In this document: piece by piece, positions 8,862 through 17,054 of the stretch
How positions within the stretch are numbered: the first letter of the stretch is position 1
How the letters are laid out: every line of letters starts with the position of its first letter
The notes under the pieces: generated by a model
Databases searched by the model: none
What the model was told of the DNA's origin: nothing
Seen by the model: the letters and a program-made list of their open reading frames with translations, nothing else
Position numbers and translations under genes: made by a program
From: a virus
Reading direction: 5' to 3' (one strand)
DNA: 64,000 nt
Virus record (IMG/VR): IMGVR_UViG_3300027659_003120
Coordinates: 27,817 to 91,816 of that record

Positions 8862-9407
8862 ATGGCATTTAACATTAACGAATTCCGCTCTCAGATGCAG
8901 GGAGATGGAGCAAGACCAAATTTATTTGAAGTCACGCTTCCTTTTCCCGCATTCTCTTTGCCCGGAAATGCACAAACTAAATTGAGTTTTTTATGTAAAA
9001 CTGCTCAATTGCCAGGTTCATCATTAGGAACAATTCCAATCCAATATTTCGGACGAGAATTAAAATTTGCTGGAAATAGGTCATTTCAAGATTGGAGTAT
9101 CACCATCATTAATGATGAAGATTTCCTTATCAGAAATGCATTTGAGCGTTGGATGAATGGTATCAATAGTCACAATCTAAATATTCGTAACCCAATTGCG
9201 GCAACACAATTAGGATACAGTGTAGATGGTGAAGTTCGTCAATATGGAAAATCAGGTTCTGTTCTGAAGAAATACAAATTTATTGGATTATTCCCAACAG
9301 ACCTCTCAGCAATTGATGTTGATTGGGGTTCTAATGATGCAATTGAAGATTTTACTGTTAACCTTACCTATCAATGGTGGGAATCAGTAGAGGATGCAGT
9401 AGTCTAA
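8862..9407 (+). CDS. 19: Tail tube protein gp19
   Basis: The 181-residue protein has the gp19 pattern: NINEFRSQMQGDGARPNLFE at the start, CKTAQLPGSSLG, and a C-terminal beta core ending VNLTYQWWES. It polymerises into the inner tail tube surrounded by gp18. A GGAG-type ribosome site (ataggagaaaaataa) precedes the ATG, and a strong terminator follows the stop. Confidence 0.92.
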   Translation: MAFNINEFRSQMQGDGARPNLFEVTLPFPAFSLPGNAQTKLSFLCKTAQLPGSSLGTIPIQYFGRELKFAGNRSFQDWSITIINDEDFLIRNAFERWMNGINSHNLNIRNPIAATQLGYSVDGEVRQYGKSGSVLKKYKFIGLFPTDLSAIDVDWGSNDAIEDFTVNLTYQWWESVEDAVV

Positions 9408-9411
9408 GTAG

Positions 9412-9439
9412 GAGGGGAACTCACGTTTCCCTCTTTTTT
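9412..9439 (+). terminator. Rho-independent terminator after gene 19
   Basis: Nine-base-pair stem GAGGGGAAC / GTTTCCCTC (one G-T pair) with a 4-nt TCAC loop, directly followed by six T. It separates the tail sheath/tube unit from the head unit. Confidence 0.88.
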
Positions 9440-9459
9440 ATAATGTAAAGGAAATAACC

Positions 9460-11127
9460 TTGGCAATCAAGCTATTCGGTTTCACATTAGGTGAAAAAGA
9501 TATTGTTCAGAAACAAGCACCTGAACAATCTTCTTTTGCGCTTCCAACAGACACGTTGGATGACGGCGCAGTTACAATTACACAAAATTCTCATTACGGT
9601 ACCTATGTAGATTTAGAAGGTTCCGTTCGTAATGAATTGGAATTAATTACACGCTATCGTGAAATGGCAAATCATCCAGAGTGTGATATGGCAATCACTG
9701 AAATCGTTGATGAAGCAATTAGCCATGATGATAAAGGTAAAGTTGTTGACATTAAGATGGATGACTTAAAACAACCAGAAAGTATTAAGAAAAAAATAAG
9801 AGATGAATTTAAAAACATATTAGGTATGTTAAATTTTTCTAATTTATCAGATGATATTTTTAGACGCTGGTATGTTGACGGAAGAATTTACTTTCATATA
9901 ATTGTAAATGAAAAAAATCCTAAAGAAGGTATACAAGAATTAAGATACATTGACCCACGAAAAATTAGAAAAGTTCGTGAGATACAAAAAGGTAAAGATA
10001 TCAAAACAAATGCTGATATTATTAAATCGTTAGCAGAGTATTATGTTTATAATGATAAAATTAGTTCTACAAATAACTATTCAGCTGGTTCGGCTGGGTC
10101 TGTAAATTCCGGTTTAAAAATTGCTCCTGATTCCATTATAAATGTGACTTCTGGTATGATGGATGCAAAAAATACTTTTATCATTTCATACTTACATAAA
10201 GCAATAAAACCTTTAAATCAATTGCGTATGATTGAAGATGCAATTGTTATCTACCGAGTGTCAAGAGCACCAGAACGCAGAGTGTTTTATATAGATGTTG
10301 GCAATTTACCTAAAGGTAAAGCAGAACAATATCTACGTGATGTTATGATTAAGTATAAAAATAAAGTTGTGTATGATGCTCAAACTGGTGAATTGCGTGA
10401 TGACAGAAAACACATGTCAATGCTTGAAGATTTTTGGTTACCTCGTAGAGAAGGCGGTAAAGGCACAGAGATAACAACACTACCAGCCGGTCAAAATCTT
10501 GGTCAAATGGAAGATGTACAATACTTTCAAAAGAAATTATTACAATCATTAAATGTGCCATACTCTAGACTTGAACCTCAAGGCGGTGGATTAGTTGGAT
10601 TAGGAAGAACAACCGAAGTTACACGAGATGAATTAAAATTTAATAAATTTATTGTAAAGTTGCGTAATAAATTCTCTCAAATTTTTGACCATGCACTAAA
10701 AGTACAACTGTCTTTAAAAGGTATATGTTCTCAAGAAGAATGGGAAACTTTTAAAGAAGAAATATTTTATGATTACATAAAAGATAATAATTTTACAGAA
10801 TTACGAGATGCAGAATTACTAACTCAAAGATTGCAAACATTAACACTAATAGATCCATACGTTGGCAGATATTACTCACAAGAATGGGTAAATAAAAATG
10901 TTTTACATTTGACTGACGATGAATTAGAAGAAATGAAAAAACAAATAGATTCAGAGCCTGCGCCAGTTCAAGTTGGTCCTGACGGAAACCCAGTGGGTCA
11001 AGAACAAGCTACTCCGGAAGAATTTCCACCAGAAGATAATGTGACAGAAAAAGACACAACAGAATCCGAAACACCAGATTTAGATAATGTTGTACAAAAG
11101 TTTAGTAGAAAATTAATAAATAGATAA
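9460..11127 (+). CDS. 20: Portal vertex protein gp20, TTG start
   Basis: T4 gp20 portal family of 555 residues: YVDLEGSVRNELELITRYRE, MAITEIVDEAI, the FWLPRREGGKGTEI signature and SRLEPQGG. Twelve copies form the portal through which gp17 pumps DNA. The best start is TTG at 9460, giving MAIKLFGFTLGEK, with an AAAGGAA site about 15 nt upstream; no upstream ATG fits. The C-terminus (from about residue 500) is an acidic, Pro-rich tail, as in other far T4 relatives. Confidence 0.93.
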   Translation: MAIKLFGFTLGEKDIVQKQAPEQSSFALPTDTLDDGAVTITQNSHYGTYVDLEGSVRNELELITRYREMANHPECDMAITEIVDEAISHDDKGKVVDIKMDDLKQPESIKKKIRDEFKNILGMLNFSNLSDDIFRRWYVDGRIYFHIIVNEKNPKEGIQELRYIDPRKIRKVREIQKGKDIKTNADIIKSLAEYYVYNDKISSTNNYSAGSAGSVNSGLKIAPDSIINVTSGMMDAKNTFIISYLHKAIKPLNQLRMIEDAIVIYRVSRAPERRVFYIDVGNLPKGKAEQYLRDVMIKYKNKVVYDAQTGELRDDRKHMSMLEDFWLPRREGGKGTEITTLPAGQNLGQMEDVQYFQKKLLQSLNVPYSRLEPQGGGLVGLGRTTEVTRDELKFNKFIVKLRNKFSQIFDHALKVQLSLKGICSQEEWETFKEEIFYDYIKDNNFTELRDAELLTQRLQTLTLIDPYVGRYYSQEWVNKNVLHLTDDELEEMKKQIDSEPAPVQVGPDGNPVGQEQATPEEFPPEDNVTEKDTTESETPDLDNVVQKFSRKLINR

Positions 11128-11140
11128 TAAAAGGAATAAC

Positions 11141-11461
11141 ATGGACTCAAGACAATTTATAGATTTACTAGGAGCAGGAGAAAGTTCTGATGCTAAAGAC
11201 GCATTAGGAGAATTGATTTCGTCTACTGCATTTGAAGCATTAAATTCTAGAAAACAAGAAATTGCTTCTACACTTTTTGGCGGAAATCAACCAGAACCTG
11301 AAATGCAAGAAGAAGCTAATGAAGTAACGCCTGAACAAGGTAAAAAAATGATGGATAGTGATGACCCTAATGTGTATAATAAAATAAAGAAAATACCAAC
11401 ACCAATAGTTCCTAAGAAAAAAGTAACCGACCCAGAGCCTAATACAACAGTAACAAAATGA
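11141..11461 (+). CDS. Probable prohead core protein (gp67-like)
   Basis: A small acidic protein of 106 residues between portal and protease, where T4 has gene 67. The N-terminal pattern (short helix, then DAKDALGELISSTAFEALNSR and a helix ending ASTLFGG) resembles gp67-type core proteins, and the rest is a Glu/Pro-rich tail. In T4, gp67 is an internal core component degraded by gp21. The assignment rests on position and weak pattern. An AAAAGGA site precedes the ATG. Confidence 0.55.
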   Translation: MDSRQFIDLLGAGESSDAKDALGELISSTAFEALNSRKQEIASTLFGGNQPEPEMQEEANEVTPEQGKKMMDSDDPNVYNKIKKIPTPIVPKKKVTDPEPNTTVTK

Positions 11462-12165
11462 AATTATTATCTGAGTTTAAAAATTTAATTGAACTAGAAG
11501 AGAAACAAGATTTCTCTAAATTTGATGCACTTATTCGTGCTGGATTAGGTAATAAGGCGCAAATTCAAAGATTGCATACCATATTAGGAAAAATGTCGGA
11601 AGAAAAACCTAATTTTTCAGTAGCAGACCGAGCAATCATTCAAAACATTTTTAATAAAATGGTGGATTTAATTACAAATAATTCACAAATTTTTAGACAA
11701 ACTCGTAAAGCAGTTTCGGAAGAAATAGAAGAGCCAGAAATTATTAGTGAAGATGTACATAAAGAGCCACCTTTTATTTTATTACTGAAAAGAACTGCGG
11801 TAAGATTATATCCAGGTAATCTTAAAGTTGCAACATATCATAATCAAAAATTAGATAGAGATTTTGCAATACCATTTAAGACAACTGGTGCTGGAGATAT
11901 ACAATCAGAGGAAGTAGTTAACGAACAAGACATAGTAGAAAATGTAATGGACACTTTACATAAAATTGTAGATGGTAAATCTGCTCAGAAAGTTAAGTTC
12001 GCTACTGGCGAAACTCGTAAAGTTGACCAATATACAGCATCTGCAATAACACAAGTACATAAAGCACTTAATCCATTAAACAAAAAGAAATTTGCAGATA
12101 TGGTTCATAAATCACCTGGTCATTTTTCTAAAGCATCAGATTTTGCATTCAGTAAAGCAAAATGA
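11458..12165 (+). CDS. Uncharacterised prohead-region protein
   Basis: A 235-residue protein, coupled by ATGA overlap to the genes on both sides, between portal and prohead protease. It begins MKLLSEFKNLIELEE, with (L/I)xE sites that gp21 could cut. The middle (about residues 100-140) has a beta-rich segment PPFILLLKRTAVRLYPG and the C-terminus is Lys-rich. No family is recognised beyond its recurrence at this position in far T4-like phages; an internal core or scaffold role is inferred from context. Confidence 0.5.
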   Translation: MKLLSEFKNLIELEEKQDFSKFDALIRAGLGNKAQIQRLHTILGKMSEEKPNFSVADRAIIQNIFNKMVDLITNNSQIFRQTRKAVSEEIEEPEIISEDVHKEPPFILLLKRTAVRLYPGNLKVATYHNQKLDRDFAIPFKTTGAGDIQSEEVVNEQDIVENVMDTLHKIVDGKSAQKVKFATGETRKVDQYTASAITQVHKALNPLNKKKFADMVHKSPGHFSKASDFAFSKAK

Positions 12166-12593
12166 ATTTTATTAATTTATTAATTGAGCATAAATATAAT
12201 GAAGCAAAAGAAATAATTTATGCTCAATTGAATGAAATTTCTTCTAAGAAATTAGAGGAAATAAAACGCACTGTAGCAGCAGATATATATGAAGAAGTTG
12301 AAGTTGTAGATGAGGCTAATGTTCAAACTATAGGAAGAATTTCTAAAGTAAGAAGAAGAATAAGAAGAAATAAACAAGGAAGAATTGTACTTCAAAGAAA
12401 TATAAGAAAGTCTGCAATAAAAGGTTTTAGAATTTCTGGAAATACAGTTAAGCGTATATCTGCAATATCAAGAATAAAGAAATCTAGGAAATTAAAAAAG
12501 TATTGGAACACAAAAGGAAGAGCAAAGTTAACTAGAACATTACTAAGAAGAAAAATGTCTATGCGGCGCCGAACCTCAATAGGAATAAAATAA
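12162..12593 (+). CDS. Basic prohead core-like protein (gp68 position)
   Basis: A 143-residue two-part protein. Residues 1-50 form an amphipathic helical start, MNFINLLIEHKYNEAKEII, followed by an acidic EEVEVVDEAN linker. The remaining ~90 residues are extremely Arg/Lys-rich (VRRRIRRNKQGR, RTLLRRKMSMRRR). The order matches cyanophage proteins found between genes 20 and 21. The likely role is an internal head/core protein whose basic part may contact DNA once gp21 trims the N-terminus; LLIE gives a possible cut. Inferred, not shown. Confidence 0.6.
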   Translation: MNFINLLIEHKYNEAKEIIYAQLNEISSKKLEEIKRTVAADIYEEVEVVDEANVQTIGRISKVRRRIRRNKQGRIVLQRNIRKSAIKGFRISGNTVKRISAISRIKKSRKLKKYWNTKGRAKLTRTLLRRKMSMRRRTSIGIK

Positions 12594-12594
12594 A

Positions 12595-12963
12595 ATGGCA
12601 TTTGAAATAACAAACCAATTAAGAAGCCCTAGTATTATTAGGGTAGAAGGTGCTTCAACCGTAAATGTTAATATAAGTCAATTATCTACAAACACTGCAT
12701 TAGAAACTGTAGTGTCTGCTAATATCAAACGCATCGCTTGGTCAACCGGCGGTAGCATAGTCGTTGGTAGACATGACGCAAGTAATACCTTAATAACTTT
12801 AGCCACATTATTTAATAGTGGGCAAATAAATTTTGATGAATTAGGTACTACTTTAGCCAATACTAATACAGGTAATGTTACAGTTACTATTAATACTAGC
12901 GGTACTGTTATATTAGAGGTGTCTAAAAATACAACTTATTCAACAGATTTGGACAGAACATAA
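12595..12963 (+). CDS. Small beta-rich probable virion protein
   Basis: A 122-residue protein rich in Thr, Asn, Val and Ile with alternating hydrophobic strands (VNVNISQL; GNVTVTINTSGTVILEVS), the composition of phage capsid or decoration proteins. It lies 1 nt after the basic core-like protein and 1 nt before the protease gene, so it belongs to the head operon. Family not recognised. Confidence 0.55.
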   Translation: MAFEITNQLRSPSIIRVEGASTVNVNISQLSTNTALETVVSANIKRIAWSTGGSIVVGRHDASNTLITLATLFNSGQINFDELGTTLANTNTGNVTVTINTSGTVILEVSKNTTYSTDLDRT

Positions 12964-12964
12964 A

Positions 12965-13615
12965 ATGAAACTGATTACAGAAACTATAGAAAACGTCAAA
13001 TACTTATTTGAAAAAACCGAAAGTGGAAAGAAAAATCTTTTCATTGAAGGTGTATTTCTTGTTGGCGAACAAGCCAATAAAAATCGTAGAGTATATAAAA
13101 TGAATACTCTACGAGAAGAAGTTAATCGTTACACAAATGAATACATAACAACCAATCGGGCATTAGGTGAGTTAGGTCATCCAGATACTCCATCAATTAA
13201 TCTTGAGAGAGTATCACATAAAATAATTTCATTAAAAGAAAACGGAAATGTATTCATAGGAAAAGCGCAAATTTTAGAAACTCCATATGGCAACATTGTA
13301 AAAAACTTCATTGATTCTGGTGTCAGTCTTGGTGTTTCTTCTAGAGGTATGGGTTCTTTAATTCCAGGAGAAGATGGAATTAACATTGTAGGCGAAGATT
13401 TTCGTTTAGCAACTGCGGCGGACATTGTTGCGGACCCATCTGCACCAGGTGCTTTTATAAATGGTATCATGGAAAACAAAGAATGGTTATTCGTTGAAGG
13501 TCGTTTTGTAGAAATTGATATTGATAGAACGAAACGAGAGATTCAGAAAGCCCCAAGAAAAGAAGTTGAAAAAGTAGCCGCACGGCTCTTTGAAAATTTT
13601 CTATCAAAACTTTAA
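12965..13615 (+). CDS. 21: Prohead protease gp21
   Basis: T4 gp21-family serine protease of 216 residues (herpesvirus assemblin-like fold). The catalytic histidine lies in ELGHPD (H72), the serine in GVSLGVSSRG (S125/S126), with the downstream FRLATAADIVADPSAPGAF segment conserved. It digests the scaffold and trims capsid and internal proteins after (L/I)xE motifs before packaging. Because several proteins here carry such motifs at their N-termini, the enzyme also matters for interpreting possible packaged cargo. Confidence 0.92.
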   Translation: MKLITETIENVKYLFEKTESGKKNLFIEGVFLVGEQANKNRRVYKMNTLREEVNRYTNEYITTNRALGELGHPDTPSINLERVSHKIISLKENGNVFIGKAQILETPYGNIVKNFIDSGVSLGVSSRGMGSLIPGEDGINIVGEDFRLATAADIVADPSAPGAFINGIMENKEWLFVEGRFVEIDIDRTKREIQKAPRKEVEKVAARLFENFLSKL

Positions 13616-13619
13616 TTTT

Positions 13620-13627
13620 TATAAATA
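13620..13627 (+). promoter_or_regulatory. T4-type late promoter TATAAATA, upstream of gene 22
   Basis: Exact late octamer just after the gene 21 stop and 24 nt before the scaffold ATG. It would give genes 22 and 23 a dedicated late promoter, suited to the two most abundant head proteins. An AAAAGGAG ribosome site follows. Confidence 0.75.
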
Positions 13628-13651
13628 AATATACACAAAAGGAGATTCCTA

Positions 13652-14623
13652 ATGGCTACAAATAAACTTTTAGAGGCGGCTGCTGAAATTCTTGCATCAG
13701 GCAAGGGTAAAAATGCTATGCCTCCAGAAAAGCTACCTGCAGAAATACATGATGCCGGCGGTCCAACACCAGAAAATGCTAAACCGGATGATGATTCTCA
13801 CAAAATTACGCCGTCAACAAAAAGCGCAACCGCTCCTACAACTCATTCAACTAAAAAAGAAGAAGTTGAAGAAGAAGAATATGAATTAGATTTATCTGAA
13901 GATATTAATTCTTTATTCTCAGATGATGATACAATTTCTGAAGAATTTAAACAAAAAGTTACTACAATTTTTGAAGCTCGTGTCTATGACCGTGTTAAAC
14001 AAATTGAAGAAAACATTGAAGAACAATATGCGTCCATGCTAGAAGAAGCCGTGGAAACAGTTAAAGAAGACTTAACCGAAAAAGTAAATGATTACATTTC
14101 TTATGTGGTTGAGCAATGGATGTCCGATAATGAAATCGCAATAGAAAAAGGAATTCGTTCCGAATTAACTGAAGATTTTATTTCTGGACTCCGTAATTTA
14201 TTTGCAGAACACTATATTGATGTTCCTACAGATAAAGTAGATTTAGTTGATGAGTTGTCTAGTAAAGTTGATGAACTTGAAGATAAACTCAACGAAGAAG
14301 TAGAACGCTCAGTAGAATATCGTAAAGCTCTTACTGAAGCCTATAAAAATGAAGTTACCCGAGATGTGTGTGAAGGTTTAACAGATACACAAGTTGAAAA
14401 AATTAAAACACTCGCAGAGAGTGTGGATTTTTCTACAGAGGAAGAATACCAAGAAAAACTTGTAACTATCCGCGAAAATTATTTCCCATCTGGAGTAAAA
14501 AAGGCAGACGAAGCCCTACTTCACGAACAAGTAATTGACAATGGACAAGAAGAAATTAAACAGTCTAATGACCCATTCATTAATTCCATTGTTCAGTCAA
14601 TTTCAAAAACAAACAGATTTTAA
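13652..14623 (+). CDS. 22: Prohead core scaffold protein gp22
   Basis: Identified by position directly before the major capsid gene and by its scaffold character: 323 residues, strongly acidic, long helical/coiled-coil stretches (e.g. DLVDELSSKVDELEDKLNEE around residues 205-225). The C-terminus SIVQSISKTNRF resembles other gp22 ends that contact the capsid. Residues 40-75 are a disordered Pro/Thr/Lys linker. It forms the prohead core and is degraded by gp21. An AAAAGGAGA site lies close before the ATG. Confidence 0.88.
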   Translation: MATNKLLEAAAEILASGKGKNAMPPEKLPAEIHDAGGPTPENAKPDDDSHKITPSTKSATAPTTHSTKKEEVEEEEYELDLSEDINSLFSDDDTISEEFKQKVTTIFEARVYDRVKQIEENIEEQYASMLEEAVETVKEDLTEKVNDYISYVVEQWMSDNEIAIEKGIRSELTEDFISGLRNLFAEHYIDVPTDKVDLVDELSSKVDELEDKLNEEVERSVEYRKALTEAYKNEVTRDVCEGLTDTQVEKIKTLAESVDFSTEEEYQEKLVTIRENYFPSGVKKADEALLHEQVIDNGQEEIKQSNDPFINSIVQSISKTNRF

Positions 14624-14643
14624 TTAAACCAAGGAGACTCTAA

Positions 14644-15972
14644 ATGTATCTTTCCGAAGACCTACAAAAAAAATGGGCACCTGTTCTAGAACACAGTGAC
14701 CTTCCAAAAATTACTGATCCATACCGTCGTGCAGTTACTGCATTGGTGTTGGAAAATCAACAAACAGCTATGTTGAAAGAAGCTGGAATCAATGAAGTAG
14801 CAACTAATGCTGCAGGCACAGGTGGTTTTGGCGGTGGTGCTACTGCCACAGGCCCTGTTGCCGGTTTTGACCCAATTCTTATCAGTTTGGTTCGCCGTTC
14901 TTTACCTAATCTTATTGCATATGATGTTTGCGGTGTTCAGCCAATGACTGGACCTACAGGCATGATTTTTGCAATGCGTTCAATGTATGGTACTGACCGT
15001 GTGCCTTCAACAGGTACAGAAGCCTTCTACAACGAAGCTAATACAAACTTTTCTGCTGCTGGTGCTGCTCTTAACCAACAAACATTTGGATTAAAAGCAA
15101 GTACATCCGATCGTCTATATGGCGTTTTTGATGCTAACACATCTACAGGACTTGTAACAGCTTCTGGTGAAGGTGACGCATTCCAAGAAATGGGTTTCTC
15201 AATTGAGAAAGTTACTGTTACTGCTAAAACTCGTCAGTTAAAAGCAGAATACACAATGGAACTTGCACAAGACTTGAAAGCAGTTCACGGATTAGATGCA
15301 GAAACTGAATTAAGTAATATTCTTTCTACAGAAATTCTTGCTGAAATTAATCGTGAAATTTTACGCACAATTTACACTGTTGCTAAAGTTGGTTGCAAAG
15401 TTGGCACAACAACAGTTGGTACTTTTGACCTTGATACAGATTCCAATGGTCGTTGGATGGTTGAAAAAGTTAAAGGTCTTGCTTTCCAAATTGAACGTGA
15501 AGCAAATGCCATCGCTAAATTGACACGGCGCGGTAAAGGTAATGTGCTAATCTGTTCTTCTGATGTGGCTTCTGCTCTTGCAATGGCAGGCATTTTAGAT
15601 TACAGTTCTGGCATGGCAGCAGCAGTTAACTTAACTGTAGATGATACAGGTAATACTTTTGCTGGTACATTGTTCGGTAGAATTAAAGTGTATGTTGATC
15701 CTTATTTTGCAGTTGCTAGTTCGTCAGAATTCGCTGTACTAGGGTACAAAGGTACAAACGCATATGATGCAGGTTTGTTCTATTGCCCATACGTTCCATT
15801 ACAAATGGTTCGTGCAGTTGATACTACTACTTTTGCACCAAAAATTGGTTTCAAAACACGTTATGGCATTGTTGCTAATCCATTCGCAGAAGGTACCGCA
15901 CAAGGTGCTGGCGCATTGAATCCAGCTGCAAGCATGTACTACAGAGCATTCAAAATCTCTAATATCATGTAA
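14644..15972 (+). CDS. 23: Major capsid protein gp23
   Basis: T4 gp23 family, 442 residues: WAPVLEHSDLPKITDPYRRA start, PMTGPTGMIFAMRSMYG, QEMGFSIEKVTVTAKTRQLK and the C-terminal KTRYGIVANPFAEG are typical. It forms the hexameric capsid lattice. The N-terminal delta region should be cut by gp21. It is followed by two hairpins including a strong terminator. Confidence 0.96.
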   Translation: MYLSEDLQKKWAPVLEHSDLPKITDPYRRAVTALVLENQQTAMLKEAGINEVATNAAGTGGFGGGATATGPVAGFDPILISLVRRSLPNLIAYDVCGVQPMTGPTGMIFAMRSMYGTDRVPSTGTEAFYNEANTNFSAAGAALNQQTFGLKASTSDRLYGVFDANTSTGLVTASGEGDAFQEMGFSIEKVTVTAKTRQLKAEYTMELAQDLKAVHGLDAETELSNILSTEILAEINREILRTIYTVAKVGCKVGTTTVGTFDLDTDSNGRWMVEKVKGLAFQIEREANAIAKLTRRGKGNVLICSSDVASALAMAGILDYSSGMAAAVNLTVDDTGNTFAGTLFGRIKVYVDPYFAVASSSEFAVLGYKGTNAYDAGLFYCPYVPLQMVRAVDTTTFAPKIGFKTRYGIVANPFAEGTAQGAGALNPAASMYYRAFKISNIM

Positions 15973-16002
15973 GCTTAACCCTCCTTAAAGAGAGGGATTT
16001 TA

Positions 16003-16035
16003 AAAGAGGAGTTCTCACGGGCTCCTCTTTTTTTT
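16003..16035 (+). terminator. Rho-independent terminator after gene 23
   Basis: Stem AAAGAGGAG / CTCCTCTTT with a 10-nt loop, running into a tract of eight T. A weaker hairpin CCCTC / GAGGG (15979-15996) lies just upstream, so the end of the capsid transcript is doubly structured. Confidence 0.88.
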
Positions 16036-16038
16036 GTG

Positions 16039-16046
16039 TATAAATA
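16039..16046 (+). promoter_or_regulatory. T4-type late promoter TATAAATA, upstream of gene 3
   Basis: Exact late octamer 4 nt after the terminator T-tract and only 5 nt before the ATG of the next gene. T4 spacing would put the RNA start at or next to the A of that ATG, predicting a leaderless message. Confidence 0.7.
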
Positions 16047-16051
16047 TTCAT

Positions 16052-16588
16052 ATGGCAAATACAGCAATAATAACACCGTCAAATCAGAATTTTTTACACC
16101 CAAATAAGTTTCAATTAACTTTTTCTCGGGTACCAAATATTCAATATTTTTGTCAAGCAGTAACAGTGCCTGGTATTTCTATGGGCGAAATACCAGTGGC
16201 TACACCATTCGTTGAAAAATATTCTCCTGGTGAAAAAGCAATCTATGATATGCTTAATGTAACTTTTGCTATTGATGAAGAGATGCAATCTTGGATTGAA
16301 ATTCATAACTGGATTCGTGCTATGACTTTTCCAGAAAGTTATGAACAATATCAAGAATTACCAAGACTCGCAAGAAATATTGGTAATCCAAAAACACCAC
16401 AATTTTCTGATGCAACACTTACAGTATATTCGTCTGCATATACTCCTCTGTATAGGTTTAAATTTGTTGATGTATTTCCCACATCATTAGCATCATTTAT
16501 ACTAGCAACACAAGATTCACCGGATAGTATTTTAACATCCGATGCAACATTCAGATTTACCTACTATCATATTGACAAATTATTCTAA
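16052..16588 (+). CDS. 3: Tail tube terminator / tail completion protein gp3
   Basis: The 178-residue protein resembles T4 gp3: FQLTFSRVPNIQYF, VPGISMGEI, then FAIDEEMQSWIEIHNWI and a final FRFTYYHIDKLF strand, sharing the tube-protein fold of gp19. gp3 caps the tube and fixes tail length before neck attachment. I use the ATG at 16052 (MANTAIITPS); an ATG 18 nt upstream would overlap the late promoter. No Shine-Dalgarno precedes it, in line with a leaderless message. Confidence 0.82.
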   Translation: MANTAIITPSNQNFLHPNKFQLTFSRVPNIQYFCQAVTVPGISMGEIPVATPFVEKYSPGEKAIYDMLNVTFAIDEEMQSWIEIHNWIRAMTFPESYEQYQELPRLARNIGNPKTPQFSDATLTVYSSAYTPLYRFKFVDVFPTSLASFILATQDSPDSILTSDATFRFTYYHIDKLF

Positions 16589-16600
16589 ATGATGTATACT
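16572..16600 (+). promoter_or_regulatory. Sigma70-type promoter upstream of uvsY
   Basis: TTGACA, 17-nt spacer, TATACT. The -35 lies inside the end of gene 3 and the -10 falls 19 nt before the uvsY ATG, with an AGGAGG ribosome site between. It begins the recombination/replication zone served by host-type promoters. Confidence 0.7.
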
Positions 16601-16619
16601 CCATGTAGGAGGATTTAAT

Positions 16620-17054
16620 ATGACTAAAATTGATGATTTATTAAGTGAATGGGCTACAGACTCTAAAATAGACAGAACAGAGCCTGGAAAAGCACTAATT
16701 GATATTCCAAAACTTCACAGTAAGTATTTGAATATTCTATCAAGAAATAAGTTGCTATGTAAAGAATCTGAATTCAAATATTCCAAAATGAAAAAGATTA
16801 AATGGGAATATTACACAGGTAAAATGGGTGATGATGATTTAAAAAAATATGGTTGGAATGCATTTCCATTTACCATCAAATCAGAAATATCTATTTTTAT
16901 GGAATCAGATGATGACCTTAATAAACTTATAGCAAGTAAAATGATTTATGAAGAAGTTGTTAGTTGTTGCGAATTGATAATGAAAGAGTTGCATAGTAGA
17001 ACTTTTCAATTAAAAACATTTGTAGATTGGGAAAAATTTATTCAAGGTATCTAA
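16620..17054 (+). CDS. uvsY: Recombination mediator UvsY
   Basis: The 144-residue protein has the UvsY layout: DLLSEWATDSKID start, a central helix with KKIKWEYYTGKMGDDDLKKY, and a C-terminal helical bundle. UvsY loads UvsX onto gp32-coated single-stranded DNA. It sits directly before uvsW, as in cyanophages, and overlaps it by TAATG. A strong AGGAGG precedes the ATG. Confidence 0.85.
   Translation: MTKIDDLLSEWATDSKIDRTEPGKALIDIPKLHSKYLNILSRNKLLCKESEFKYSKMKKIKWEYYTGKMGDDDLKKYGWNAFPFTIKSEISIFMESDDDLNKLIASKMIYEEVVSCCELIMKELHSRTFQLKTFVDWEKFIQGI

Noticed and set aside
12189-12196. CATAAATA inside the basic prohead protein gene
   Set aside because: It lies within coding sequence near the gene start with no matching downstream gene; probably chance in AT-rich DNA.
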